DNA of 64,000 bases from the NCBI GenBank assembly GCA_009746045.1, contig RPFO01000436.1, positions 48,501 to 112,500 on the forward strand, in the 5' to 3' direction. Position 1 is the first letter of the stretch, and every line of letters begins with the position of its first letter. Source of the stretch: Mesostigma viride. Its lineage: Eukaryota; Streptophyta; Mesostigmatophyceae; Mesostigmatales; Mesostigmataceae. The notes beneath the pieces are model-generated. The model had not been told where the DNA came from. It saw only the letters and a list, made by a program, of their open reading frames with translations, and searched no databases. Shown here in pieces: positions 10,331 through 21,963 of this stretch. Made by a program: the position numbers and the translations under genes.

Positions 10331-10600
10331 TGTCCATCTTTTTATCTCGCTTTCCTGCTGACCAGATGCAAAAGTATCCCACGAGGTAGGCGACACTTCA
10401 ATCTCGCTTATTTTACACCTGGCACACCTGGGCTTCCTGTATGTGCCGATGCCCAGGTAAGTTGTTGAACGTTTTTTGCCTCCATGGTTTCCAATTTTAC
10501 TAGGAGTTCTTAGGAGCCTCTCTCCATTGACTTCTCTGTCTCTTTTGCTTTGGCCATGCCATGTTAGGGTAATGTCTTCCTTGCTGCCATGCTAGCGGGC
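10331..10600. other. Unassigned spacer
   Basis: Mixed-composition sequence between the TTCA array and the minisatellite. No ORF with recognisable content and no repeat structure seen. Confidence 0.5.
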
Positions 10601-11855
10601 CCACGTGCTTGTTCCTTGTCAAAGTAGGGAGGCTCGCGGGGTAGGTGGCTGGTCATGCTTGTACCTTATCAAGGGAGGGGCCCACGTAGGGTAGGTGGGT
10701 GGGCATGCGTGTACCTTGTCAAGGGAGGGATTCACGTATGGTAGGTGGGTGCACGAGCTTGGTCCTTGTCAAGAGGCACATACGTAGGGTAGGTGAGTGC
10801 ACGTGCTTGTTACTGGTCAGGGGAGGCATGGATGTGGGGTAGGCATGTGCACGTGCTTATTCCTTGTCAAGGGAGGGACGCACGTAGTGTAGGTGAGTTC
10901 ATGTGCTTGTTCCTTGTCAAAGGAGGGGTGCACACAGGGTGGGTGGGTGCACGTGCTCGTTCCTTGTCAAGGGAGGCATGCATGTGGGGTAGGCATGTGC
11001 ACGTGCTTGTTTCATGTCAAGGGAGGGATGCAGGTAGGGTAGGTGGGTGGGCTTGCTTGTTCCTTGTCAAGGGAGGGATGCACGTGCGGTAGATGAGTGC
11101 ACATGCTTGTTCCTTGTCAAAGGAGGGGGGCATGTGGAGTAGGAATGTGCACATGGTTGTTCCATGTCAAGGGAGGGATGCAGGTAGGGTAGGTGGGTGG
11201 GCATGCTTGTACCTTATCAAGGGAGGGGCGGACATCGGGTAGGTGGGTGCACGTGCTTGATCCTTGCCAAGGGAGGGATTCACGTACGGTAGGTGAGTGC
11301 ACATGCTTGTTCCTTGTCGAAGGAGGGGGGCACTTAGGGTAGGTGGGTGCACGTGCTTGTTGCTTGTCAAGAGGCACGTACATAGGGTTGGTGGGTGCAC
11401 GTGCTTGTTCCATGTCACAGGAGGGATGCACGTAGGGTAGGTGGGTGCACGTGCTTGTTACTGGTCAGGGGAGGCATGGATGTGGGGTAGGCATGTGCAC
11501 GTGCCTATTCCTTGTCAAGGGAGGGACGCGCGTAGTGTAGGTGAGTTCACGTGCTTGTTCCTTGTCAAAGGAGGGGTGCACACAGGGTGGGTGGGTGCAC
11601 GTGCTCGTTCGATTCTTGTCAAGGGAGGCATGCATGTGGGGTAGGCACGTGCACGTGCTTGTTCCTTGTCAAAGGAGGGGTGCACATAGGGTAGGTGGGT
11701 GCACGTGCCCGTTCGATTCTTGTCAAGGGAGGCATGCATGTGGGGTGGGGCATGTGCACGTGCTTGTTCCTTGTCAAGGGAGGGACACAACAGGGTATGT
11801 GGGTGGTTTTGCTGGTTCCTCGCCATGGGAGGGACGTAATAGGGTAGGTGAGTGC
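10601..11855. repeat. Minisatellite with ~52-bp units
   Basis: About 24 divergent units built around GTGCACGTGCTTGTTCCTTG, TCAAGGGAGGG and GTAGGGTAGGTGGGT. Unit length and sequence vary. ORFs through it are open on both strands only because of the repeat structure, and they are not treated as genes. Confidence 0.93.
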
Positions 11856-12540
11856 ACGCATCATTTTTTTCCTTATTCTCAGCCCATCAACTAGAACTTT
11901 CAGCTGCCAGTCCTCACTACTCTACGACCGTAACTGCATTCGGGTTCATGTTAAATACGTTGCGTTTTTCTTGGACGGCATGGAAGATGCTGTCATTTTC
12001 AAGAGAGGGATGCACGTACGTATTGGTGGTGGTGCACGCATCGTCCCTTTTCTTACTAGTTGCCTGTGTACTAGAAATTTCAACTGCTATTCCTCGCTAC
12101 CGTATGGCCGTAACTGCATTCGGGGCATTTTGCGTTTTCTATGAGTGCGTGACAGTTGCTGTCTTACTTGGACAAAGGCGGAATGAACTGCAGGCAATCC
12201 GGAATGATTAAGACGGGAAGTTGGTCAACTCGCACCAAAAGCGGAGCCGCCATATGGACGGCGGTACCTTTCAAATCAACATGGGCGATTACCCCTGGCC
12301 GAGCGGACTTGAGGGTGACAACAGCTTCAAGACGCCACCCTCATCGGCCAAGGTTCTACTGCCGTAACGGCTTGATTTATTACCTAAGATGTTCCGTGAA
12401 CTTCATGTGCGTCATCTCCACGATTTCATCATGAAGCCCACGTTGACAACATCGGATGGAAGTGATTCGTGCAATTGATTATTAATGACTTCTTAAACAT
12501 TTTAATGAAATGCCTAATTCAAAAATGCATCTTGAAAAGC
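11856..12540. other. Unassigned segment with an internal ~150-bp duplication
   Basis: Two diverged copies (about 11870-12010 and 12045-12145) share 'ccgtaactgcattcgg' and flanking sequence. No recognised gene is seen in the rest. Near 12522-12560 a stretch resembles the hairpin leader of the L1-like element. Confidence 0.5.
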
Positions 12541-12579
12541 AACATATCATGCAAGCCACTCACCATAGCCGGGGTCAAT

Positions 12580-13105
12580 GCATTTTAGTATTCGGGGCCA
12601 TAACCCGGACAGGCTGCGTTGTAGGCATGGGTTAGTATTATTACTGGGGCATAACCGGCCCCGTAACCACCGCAGTAGCCAGGGTTAACTACTGGGCCGT
12701 AACTACTGCAGGTTACGGGACGGTTGACGGACCCGTAACCAGGCCAGTAGCCAGGCCCGGTTATCAGAACTGGTCCCGTAACCATGCCGGTAACCCATCC
12801 CGGTTCTCAGAACTGGTCCCGTAACCATGCCAGTTTACCGCCCGGTAACTTCTACTTGGGCCGTAACCATGACCGTAACCCAGATAGGTTACGGGCATGG
12901 TTACGGCTCCGGTAAAAGTTACCGCCCAGTAAACGTTCCGGTAACTATTACCGCCCGGTAACCATTACCGGCCGGTATTTAGTCTGTCGCGTTTAAGGTT
13001 ACCGGCCGGTAACCTGGCCGGTAACCTGAAACGTACATGGTTACTGGCCAGTAACCGCCCCGGTAACCTCAACCGGGGCGTTTACGCCCCGTAAAATTAA
13101 CTCCT
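12580..13105. repeat. Cluster of degenerate GTTACCGG/CCGGTAAC motifs
   Basis: Roughly 500 bp packed with short inverted forms of GGTTACCGG (such as ccggtaac, cccgtaacc, gttaccggccggtaac). The motif occurs on both strands at irregular spacing, and it borders the broken left end of copy 3. No protein or known satellite is recognised. Confidence 0.75.
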
Positions 13106-13110
13106 AGTGC

Positions 13111-14566
13111 AGGTCGATCGCCGCCTGAAGCTCCTGGCGGGCCCCCGCAGGGAGGCGCCAGCGGCGCCCAGGCAGGGAGGCGTTCATTGCTGCTAGCAGC
13201 CGGTACGTCTCAGACCACACCGAAAGCATGGGGCGGCACAGCAGATGCATCCACACCCACTTCCCAAGCACAGAACTAAGTTCGCGGTAGTATGTAAACC
13301 CGCGATCTAAGATTCTATGAGTAGCAGCGATAACTGCCACCACACGCTCAGGAACAGGCACCACGTCACCATCTCTTTGGTGAATGACACCCACCGCCTG
13401 CACACCAGTCTGCTCTGCTGTCGCCCGTACCACCTTGTCAGACTTCTGCACCAGCCCAACAGCGGCGTAGGCAGCCTGAACACGATCTAGCTGCTGATTC
13501 ACCCCATCCACCGACGCACAGTGGGTGAAATGGAGGTCATCGATCGTCACAGCATGCATACCTTCCAGATCCTGCCGAGATTCGAAGCACGGCGAGGGCG
13601 CCAAGGGCGCAGCAGGGTCCTCCTCCAGCCTCAGCCGGACGGTCTCCCCCGCCTCGTTGGCCTCCGCCACCAGGATCAGCGCGGACATGTTGATGCTCAG
13701 CCCACGACTAGCCTCCAACGGCGGCTTGGGGCCACAGCGGTACAACACAGACTGATGCACACACTGGGCACGGCGACGGCCAGCTTGTTGCCCATTGGCC
13801 AGCACAACATCCACGGCCACACCTTCCGACGAGCCCCACTCAGGCCCACCAGATCCGACCACACCGGCATCCACGCACAGTACCGCCGCATCCAAACTGG
13901 CAGGCGGAGTCTGTTGTAGTACGAATCCAAATCTGATACGCCCCCAAAAACATCCTCCCCAGCGCGCGTGGGCAAATCGCAAATCACGCCAAGGTGTGGT
14001 AAAAAAGCGGGCATAGGATCTGGTAGTGGCATGTTGCCACGCCGGTTGTCCACAATCAGCCGTATACGGCCGTCGGGCTTTCCGACCCCAAAAGTACCGT
14101 TCACCATAGGCGGCTCCTCCTCAAAAAATCCACCCAAAATCCCCCTCTCCACACACACCGTGCAAACCCGCGCGAACTCCTCCATGCTACACCCCCGCGA
14201 GATCCGCATCGACTTCTGCAAGATCCGCTCTGCTGGGCTCAGCGTCCGTACCATCCTACTCTCATCATTCAAAATTGCTCCCCAAGAGGGGGGTAGTAAG
14301 TTCAGCACATCCACTTGGCCACCTTCCCCCGGACCAGGCAAGGCCAAGCGTGCGGCCACTAACGGCTCGTAAGGGGCTCCTTCAGCATATTCACCCCCAT
14401 CCACTACAGATCCTGCCATTGCCGCTACGGAACCACCGTTCCGGCGGACAAAGGACCTGCAAGCATCATCGATCCCATCTAGGGCCGCCTGCTGCAGAGG
14501 CCCGGGCACACGGGCAGAATCTACAGCAGGCGGGTCTCGCCCCCCCCCCCCATCCAGTTTAACGCC
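13111..14566 (-). pseudogene. Truncated pol of copy 3 (RT and start of RNase H)
   Basis: The RT frame starts just after the 12-G run (14540-14551). A one-base deletion near 13770 (relative to copy 2) splits it into two frames (14509-13697 and 13982-13104). The IDD motif is in the second. The sequence stops early in RNase H, so no complete polymerase can be made. Confidence 0.88.
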
Positions 14567-14705
14567 CTAACCGTCTGACAGGCTAGTGTGCGAGCATTAA
14601 AAGCCCGACTCATCCTATCGCGCCTACGGCCTGAGCGTACCTGCTGCCACCAGTCACGAGGTGGCAGGGGTGCTGGAAGAGGTAGTGGAAGAAGGCACCG
14701 CTCCC

Positions 14706-15806
14706 TCACTTGTTGTTGTTGGACGGGCCGCCCTGCCCCTTCTTGCCGGGACCCTGCTCCAGCTTGTGCTGCAGCTTCCCCATGCTCATCGCCGCCCGCA
14801 CCGCCGGAGACGCCAGCATTGCTCCACCCTCCTGGAATGGCAGCATTGCCGACGGAGTCCCCTTCCAACCCGTCGACCCCACATCCACCAGCTGGCATGC
14901 CGTGATCAGCTTTGCCAGGTACTCGGCTGCTGCCAGCTCCAGAATTACTTCGGAGCGTGGCGTGGCCCAGTAGCCAAATTCTGTCACCATCGTGTCCAGA
15001 ATTCCTGCCATCTGCAGGAGCAGCATCCTCCTCTCCCCGCTGGCTGAGCTGCCGTGCATCGTCAGCATTAACGATGCACGGATTGACTTCCCCCCCACGC
15101 TCTCTGCGTAGTCCAGCATCCCGGCAGCACCGCCTCCAGCATGTTGCTCACCAGGACCGGCACTGCATGCCCGCTCAGCGCCACCCCTTCGTGCGCGCCA
15201 GCCTGCCAGCAGTCGCCGCTGCGGCTGGGCTTGCAGTTGCTGGAGTCTTTGCCTGGTCCAGCAGCTTCGACATGGCCGATATCAGGTCGCCAATATCTCC
15301 GCCAGTGCGGGCGTTGCCCGGGCGGGATGGAAGCCCTCCCGCTGGCGTTGCATAGCCCGTCTCGGTGCCCAGCAGCCGACCTATGTTCCGGTCTAGGTCC
15401 GCCACATCCTGGTCGATCGCCCCAGGGGCGCCATCCTCCTCGCCAGCGCCCGGTCCACCATGCCCCGCCCCTCCGCCTCCACCTGCCGAAGGGGGAACAC
15501 CCCCAGCTCCCACCCCACCTGCTGACACTGGTGGATCCGGCTCTGCAATAGCCTCCCCCAGTTGCGCTGCTAGCACATCGGCCAGGGCCTCCTCCCCATC
15601 CCAGTCGCTGACAAACCCCCTTTTCTCCACACGTCCATGACGTTCTTGGCACGCCCCGGATTGAGCTTCTGGATCCGCTCTAGCCAATGCCCCTCCCCTA
15701 GGATCTTCTGGACCGCAGTTGCGGCCTCCTTTGGGGTGCATCCCTCCCTGGCTTCTTGCTTGAGCTTTGCTATGAAATTCCGCTCTGGGGCTGTCACTGA
15801 GGTCAT
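14706..15806 (-). pseudogene. gag-like ORF of copy 3
   Basis: Same start and end as the other copies. At least three single-base changes (near 15627, 15186 and 15118) move the reading frame, although total length is a multiple of three. Probably non-functional. Confidence 0.75.
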
Positions 15807-15874
15807 GGTGGGTTATAATGCTTGATGTGTTATATTGCGTTTTGTTTTTTGTGATGTGGTCACTTGAGGTTCTC

Positions 15875-16081
15875 AGGCAAAAGAAACAACCTGCTTCCCT
15901 AGAATGGAAGCCCACCCTTTATAGCAACCACCTCTCCAGCCAACCCCTACCTGGGTGGCTGGGGTACGGGTGCCAGCACAAAAAATATTTTTTCTAAAAT
16001 TATTTTTTCCTTTGGTGCTATACGGCGTTGCATTCTCCGCTCAGCAGGTTAGTCATAGATAAAATGAGCATAGCTCACCAA
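15875..16081 (-). repeat. A1 terminal repeat of copy 3
   Basis: 207 bp, nearly identical to A1 of copies 2 and 4, ending in the shared CACCAA terminus. Confidence 0.9.
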
Positions 16082-16169
16082 TTCATTCATTCATTCATTC
16101 ATTCATTCATTCATTCATTCATTCATTCATTCATTCATTCATTCATTCATTCATTCATTCATTCATTCA
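16082..16169. repeat. (TTCA)n microsatellite between copy 3 and copy 4
   Basis: About 22 units joining the A1 end of copy 3 to a B2 of copy 4 that lacks its outer ~60 bp. Confidence 0.97.
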
Positions 16170-16928
16170 ATATGTGTGCTAGCTCTATACGGTGGAATAA
16201 CACAGACATGTCTACCAGATGGCAACACGGCCATCTGTATGCTAGGGTGAGCACACTATGTGAATGTGCAGGGCCAGCCCACAGCAGCTGTGCCCCTGCT
16301 CTACCCCTTTTGCCAGGGTGGGTGGGTGGGAGGCAAAAGAAACAACCTGCTTCCCTAGAATGGAAGCCCACCCTTTATAGCAACCACCTCTCCAGCCAAC
16401 CCCTACCTGGGTGGCTGGGGTACGGGTGCCAGCACAAAAAATATTTTTTCTAAAATTATTTTTTCTTTGGTGCTATACGGCGTTGCATTCTCCGCTCAGC
16501 AGGTTAGTCATAGATAAAATGAGCATAGCTCACCAAATCCATTTCTGGCCTTGCCTTGCTTTGCATGCATCACCACAAAACATCAAATTTATTACAATAT
16601 GTGTGCTAGCTCTATACGGTGGAATAACACAGACATGTCTACCAGATGGCAACACGGCCATCTGTATGCTAGGGTGAGCACACTATGTGAATGTGCAGGG
16701 CCAGCCCACAGCAGCTGTGCCCCTGCTCTACCCACATCTCCTTACATGGCTAACAGCCGAAAATACGTAGGACATGCAAAAAAGAAAACTTAAACTACCT
16801 AGCTATGGGGGTACTTTGTCCCAACCCAGGTTCACCCTCGGGTTAGTTAAACCATTTCCCCCCTGACCTCCCACACAAGGGTGAGGTCAGTTGATAGCTA
16901 AAAGACGAGAGATAAAAACAGGAGGACG

Positions 16929-19914
16929 TCAAAACTCGACGCCACCGAAGTGGCGCCGGAAAGCCGCTGGGTCAAAACCCAGGGCCTGAGCCCAGAGGGC
17001 GGGTGGGATGTCGCGCCCCAGGAGGCTGCGGTGGAGGCCAATGTAGCGCGTGACCGAGAGGGCCGAAGCCCACCGGCCGCGCAGCTGGATGGCCTCCGGC
17101 GACTCGCCAGCGATGGCGTCGTGCGTCGCCCCCCCATGCCGGAGGCTGTGAAAAGAAAACATCCCTGGGATGCCCATGCGGGCCTGCACAGCCTCCCACT
17201 GCTGCCTAGCCTGGCTGTACGTTAAGCCCGAAAGAGGAGTGCATCCGGGGGCTGGCCAGCCGTCAGACGTCGCAGGAGCCACAAAGAAAGTGGATCCCGG
17301 ACGAGGACGTGCTGGGCCGCCCCCTGCGCAGTTTTGGGGTTGCGCAGCACAAGGGCACCGACCATGGGCCCTGGCTCGAGAAGGGGGTGGCCGGGATGAG
17401 CCACATCCCGAACCCGCAGCCCTAGCGCCTCGCTAATGCGTAAATACTGCTGGAAAGCAATAATAATCAACGCACTCAAATGCACCTGTCGACGTGAAAC
17501 TAGCAACAGGGCAGTGAAATAGCAAAGGCGCCAGGGCATAGGCGGAGGGCTGACAGCCGGAACAAGCCGCTGCCAACCTGCTAGCAGGCGGTCCGCCAGT
17601 ACCCAATTCCGAACAATGTCGGGGTAGTACAGGTGCAGACAGGCCTTGGCATGCTGGCATAAGGTACGCCCCCGCCCGCCTCTGGCATGGTAGACAGCAG
17701 AAATCCACTCACAGAAAATGGCTTCCGCGTCAGCTGGGTCGACAGGGCCAGGTGGCGCCCACGCCACGTAGACAGCCGCCGCACGCCGGTACGCTGGCAA
17801 GGTAGACACAGGGTTGACTGTGCCCTCCAAAAGTGCCAAGTCCCGAGGGCGTCGCGCCCCCTCAGGCCCAGGGTTGGGATGCACGTCACCACACCGGGTC
17901 AAGTCAGGAATCCAAGCGCCACGCCGACTGGCCTTGTCAGCTGGGTTGTGGTCGGTAGCCACCCAGACCCAGTGGCTCTGCATGTCGCCAGCCAGTGACA
18001 GAGCGCAGTAGCGCCGAACCAGCTGGTTGAGGCGGTAGGAAGACGACCGCCCTCTGACAAACGCCCCCACCACAGCACTGGAGTCTACGAGCCGGACGAC
18101 TCGCTTACCTCGACACGCCTTGGTCCGGCACGACCACTCGACCCCCTGTGTCGCAGCAATCGCCTCCTTGACGTTGATGTGGTTAGGCTGCCCCCGCCAC
18201 CGGTAGGACAGTGCCGTACGCCAGTGGCCACTATCCAGCAGGCTGTAGTCCCCCTCCTCCATGCGCTCCAGGTCCCAGTCCTCCCCAGACGTTAAAGCTG
18301 TCGTCCGCCACCCCCGCGCTTCGCGCCGGGTCGCCAGCCGGGCACAATCGGCCCCAGGCAGGTCCCTGTAGACCACCCCACCGCCGGAGCCGCTCGCATC
18401 ACTTGCGACGACCCGGTCAGAAAGGGGCCGGGCCCTGGCCGCCCTCAAAAAGGGGGCCAGGTCGATCGCCGCCTGAAGCTCCTGGCGGGCCCCCGCAGGG
18501 AGGCGCCAGCGGCGCCCAGGCAGGGAGGCATTCATGGCTGCTAGCAGCCGGTACGTCTCAGACCACACCGAAAGCATGGGGCGGCACAGCAGATGCATCC
18601 ACACCCACTTCCCAAGCACAGAACTAAGTTCGCGGTAGTATGTAAACCCGCGATCTAAGATTCTATGAGTAGCAGCGATAACTGCCACCACACGCTCAGG
18701 AACAGGCACCACGTCACCATCTCTTTGGTGAATGACCCCACCGCCTGCACACCAGTCTGCTCTGCTGTCGCCCGTACCACCTTGTCAGACTTCTGCACCA
18801 GCCCAACAGCGGCGTAGGCAGCCTGAACACGATCTAGCTGCTGATTCACCCCATCCACCGACGCACAGTGGGTGAAATGGAGGTCATCGATCGTCACAGC
18901 ATGCATACCTTCCAGATCCTGCCGAGATTCGAAGCACGGCGAGGGCGCCAAGGGCGCAGCAGGGTCCTCCTCCAGCCTCAGCCGGACGGTCTCCCCCGCC
19001 TCGTTGGCCTCCGCCACCAGGATCAGCGCGGACATGTTGATGCTCAGCCCACGACTAGCCTCCAACGGCGGCTTGGGGCCACAGCGGTACAACACAGACT
19101 GATGCACACACTGGGCCACGGCGACGGCCAGCTTGTTGCCCATTGGCCAGCACAACATCCACGGCCACACCTTCCGACGAGCCCCACTCAGGCCCACCAG
19201 ATCCGACCACACCGGCATCCACGCACAGTACCGCCGCATCCAAACTGGCAGGCGGAGTCTGTTGTAGTACGAATCCAAATCTGATACGCCCCCAAAAACA
19301 TCCTCCCCAGCGCGCGTGGGCAAATCGCAAATCACGCCAAGGTGTGGTAAAAAAGCGGGCATAGGATCTGGTAGTGGCATGTTGCCACGCCGGTTGTCCA
19401 CAATCAGCCGTATACGGCCGTCGGGCTTTCCGACCCCAAAAGTACCGTTCACCATAGGCGGCTCCTCCTCAAAAAATCCACCCAAAATCCCCCTCTCCAC
19501 ACACACCGTGCAAACCCGCGCGAACTCCTCCATGCTACACCCCCGCGAGATCCGCATCGACTTCTGCAAGATCCGCTCTGCTGGGCTCAGCGTCCGTACC
19601 ATCCTACTCTCATCATTCAAAATTGCTCCCCAAGAGGGGGGTAGTAAGTTCAGCACATCCACTTGGCCACCTTCCCCCGGACCAGGCAAGGCCAAGCGTG
19701 CGGCCACTAACGGTTCGTAAGGGGCTCCTTCAGCATATTCACCCCCATCCACTACAGATCCTGCCATTGCCGCTACGGAACCACCGTTCCGGCGGACAAA
19801 GGACCTGCAAGCATCATCGATCCCATCTAGGGCCGCCTGCTGCAGAGGCCCGGGCACACGGGCTGAATCTACAGCAGGCGGGTCTCGCCCCCCCCCCCCA
19901 TCCAGTTTAACGCC
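16929..19914 (-). pseudogene. pol of copy 4: RT - RNase H - 2A-like - tyrosine recombinase, two frame breaks
   Basis: RT (19914 to about 18730) is followed by a small deletion near 18735. A long frame (18712-17222) then covers the RT end, RNase H and most of the recombinase, including the GDVHPNPGP motif. A one-base deletion at about 17227, shared with copy 5, moves the last ~100 recombinase residues (HSLRHGG, GRW and VTRYIG) into the next frame (17282-16929). All catalytic motifs are recognisable, but the protein is interrupted. Confidence 0.9.
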
Positions 19915-20053
19915 CTAACCGTCTGACAGGCTAGTGTGCGAGCATTAAAAGCCCGACTCATCCTATCGCGCCTACGGCCTGAGCGTACCTGCTGCCACCA
20001 GTCACGAGGTGGCAGGGGTGCTGGAAGAGGTAGTGGAAGAAGGCACCGCTCCC

Positions 20054-21156
20054 TCACTTGTTGTTGTTGGACGGGCCGCCCTGCCCCTTCTTGCCGGGAC
20101 CCTGCTCCAGCTTGTGCTGCAGCTTCCCCATGCTCATCGCCGCCCGCACCGCCGGAGACGCCAGCATTGCTCCACCCTCCTGGAATGGCAGCATTGCCGA
20201 CGGAGTCCCCTTCCAACCCGTCGACCCCACATCCACCAGCTGGCATGCCGTGATCAGCTTTGCCAGGTACTCGGCTGCTGCCAGCTCCAGAATTACTTCG
20301 GAGCGTGGCGTGGCCCAGTAGCCAAATTCTGTCACCATCGTGTCCAGAATTCCTGCCATCTGCAGGAGCAGCATCCGCCTCTCCCCGCTGGCTGAGCTGC
20401 CGTGCATCGTCAGCATTAACGATGCACGGATTGACTTCCCCCCCACGCTCTCTGCGTAGTCCAGCATCCCGGCAGCACCGCCTCCAGCATGTTGCTCACC
20501 AGGACCGGCACTGCATGCCCGCTCAGCGCCACCCCCTTCGTGCGCGCCAGCCTGCCAGCAGTCGCCGCTGCGGCTGGGCTTGCAGTTGCTGGAGTCTTTG
20601 CCTGGTCCAGCAGCTTCGACATGGCCGATATCAGGTCGCCAATATCTCCGCCAGTGCGGGCGTTGCCCGGGCGGGATGGAAGCCCTCCCGCTGGCGTTGC
20701 ATAGCCCGTCTCGGTCCCCAGCAGCCGACCTATGTTCCGGTCTAGGTCCGCCACATCCTGGTCGATCGCCCCAGGGGCGCCATCCTCCTCGCCAGCGCCC
20801 GGTCCACCATGCCCCGCCCCTCCGCTTCCACCTGCCGAAGGGGGAACACCCCCAGCTCCCACCCCACCTGCTGACACTGGTGGATCCGGCTCTGCAATAG
20901 CCTCCCCCAGTTGCGCTGCTAGCACATCGGCCAGGGCCTCCTCCCCATCCCAGTCGCTGACAAACCCCCTTTTCTCCAACACGTCCATGACGTTCTTGGC
21001 ACGCCCCGGATTGAGCTTCTGGATCCGCTCTAGCCAATGCCCCTCCCCTAGGATCTTCTGGACCGCAGTTGCGGCCTCCTTTGGGGTGCATCCCTCCCTG
21101 GCTTCTTGCTTGAGCTTTGCTATGAAATTCCGCTCTGGGGCTGTCACTGAGGTCAT
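20054..21156 (-). pseudogene. gag-like ORF of copy 4
   Basis: From ATG at 21156 the gag frame stays open for about 230 codons to AVLPG. A one-base difference near 20466 then shifts the C-terminal part (MLDYAESVGGKS to GPSNNNK) into another frame. Otherwise as in copies 2 and 5. Confidence 0.78.
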
Positions 21157-21224
21157 GGTGGGTTATAATGCTTGATGTGTTATATTGCGTTTTGTTTTTT
21201 GTGATGTGGTCACTTGAGGTTCTC

Positions 21225-21431
21225 AGGCAAAAGAAACAACCTGCTTCCCTAGAATGGAAGCCCACCCTTTATAGCAACCACCTCTCCAGCCAACCCCTAC
21301 CTGGGTGGCTGGGGTACGGGTGCCAGCACAAAAAATATTTTTTCTAAAATTATTTTTTCCTTTGGTGCTATACGGCGTTGCATTCTCCGCTCAGCAGGTT
21401 AGTCATAGATAAAATGAGCATAGCTCACCAA
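21225..21431 (-). repeat. A1 terminal repeat of copy 4
   Basis: 207 bp, with the terminal CACCAA joined to TTCA at the same base as in copies 1-3. Confidence 0.9.
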
Positions 21432-21963
21432 TTCATTCATTCATTCATTCATTCATTCATTCATTCATTCATTCATTCATTCATTCATTCATTCATTCAT
21501 TCATTCATTCATTCATTCATTCATTCATTCATTCATTCATTCATTCATTCATTCATTCATTCATTCATTCATTCATTCATTCATTCATTCATTCATTCAT
21601 TCATTCATTCATTCATTCATTCATTCATTCATTCATTCATTCATTCATTCATTCATTCATTCATTCATTCATTCATTCATTCATTCATTCATTCATTCAT
21701 TCATTCATTCATTCATTCATTCATTCATTCATTCATTCATTCATTCATTCATTCATTCATTCATTCATTCATTCATTCATTCATTCATTCATTCATTCAT
21801 TCATTCATTCATTCATTCATTCATTCATTCATTCATTCATTCATTCATTCATTCATTCATTCATTCATTCATTCATTCATTCATTCATTCATTCATTCAT
21901 TCATTCATTCATTCATTCATTCATTCATTCATTCATTCATTCATTCATTCATTCATTCATTCA
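21432..21963. repeat. (TTCA)n microsatellite right of copy 4
   Basis: About 133 pure units. The right edge passes into non-repetitive AT-rich sequence (aatacatttcttg). Confidence 0.97.

Larger units (their letters stand above)
13111..16081 (-). mobile_element. PAT-like retrotransposon, copy 3 (3' half missing)
   Basis: Homology to copy 2 begins abruptly at about 13111, early in the RNase H region. RNase H, recombinase, B1, A2 and B2 are missing. RT, gag and A1 (15875-16081) are present. The A1 end meets TTCA at the same base as the other minus copies. The left junction lies in the GTTACCGG motif cluster. Confidence 0.92.
16171..21431 (-). mobile_element. PAT-like retrotransposon, copy 4 (B2 slightly truncated)
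   Basis: The order on the plus strand is partial B2 (16171-16306), A2 (16331-16536), B1 (16537-16733), pol, gag, A1 (21225-21431). No secondary insertion is present, so this copy gives the uninterrupted target sequence for FB1 and FB2. It is broken by single-base changes in gag, RT (near 18735) and recombinase (near 17227). Confidence 0.93.

Noticed and set aside
10793-11894. ORFs such as HVHVLVPCQG on both strands
   Set aside because: They come from the ~52-bp minisatellite; no conserved domain and both strands are equally open.
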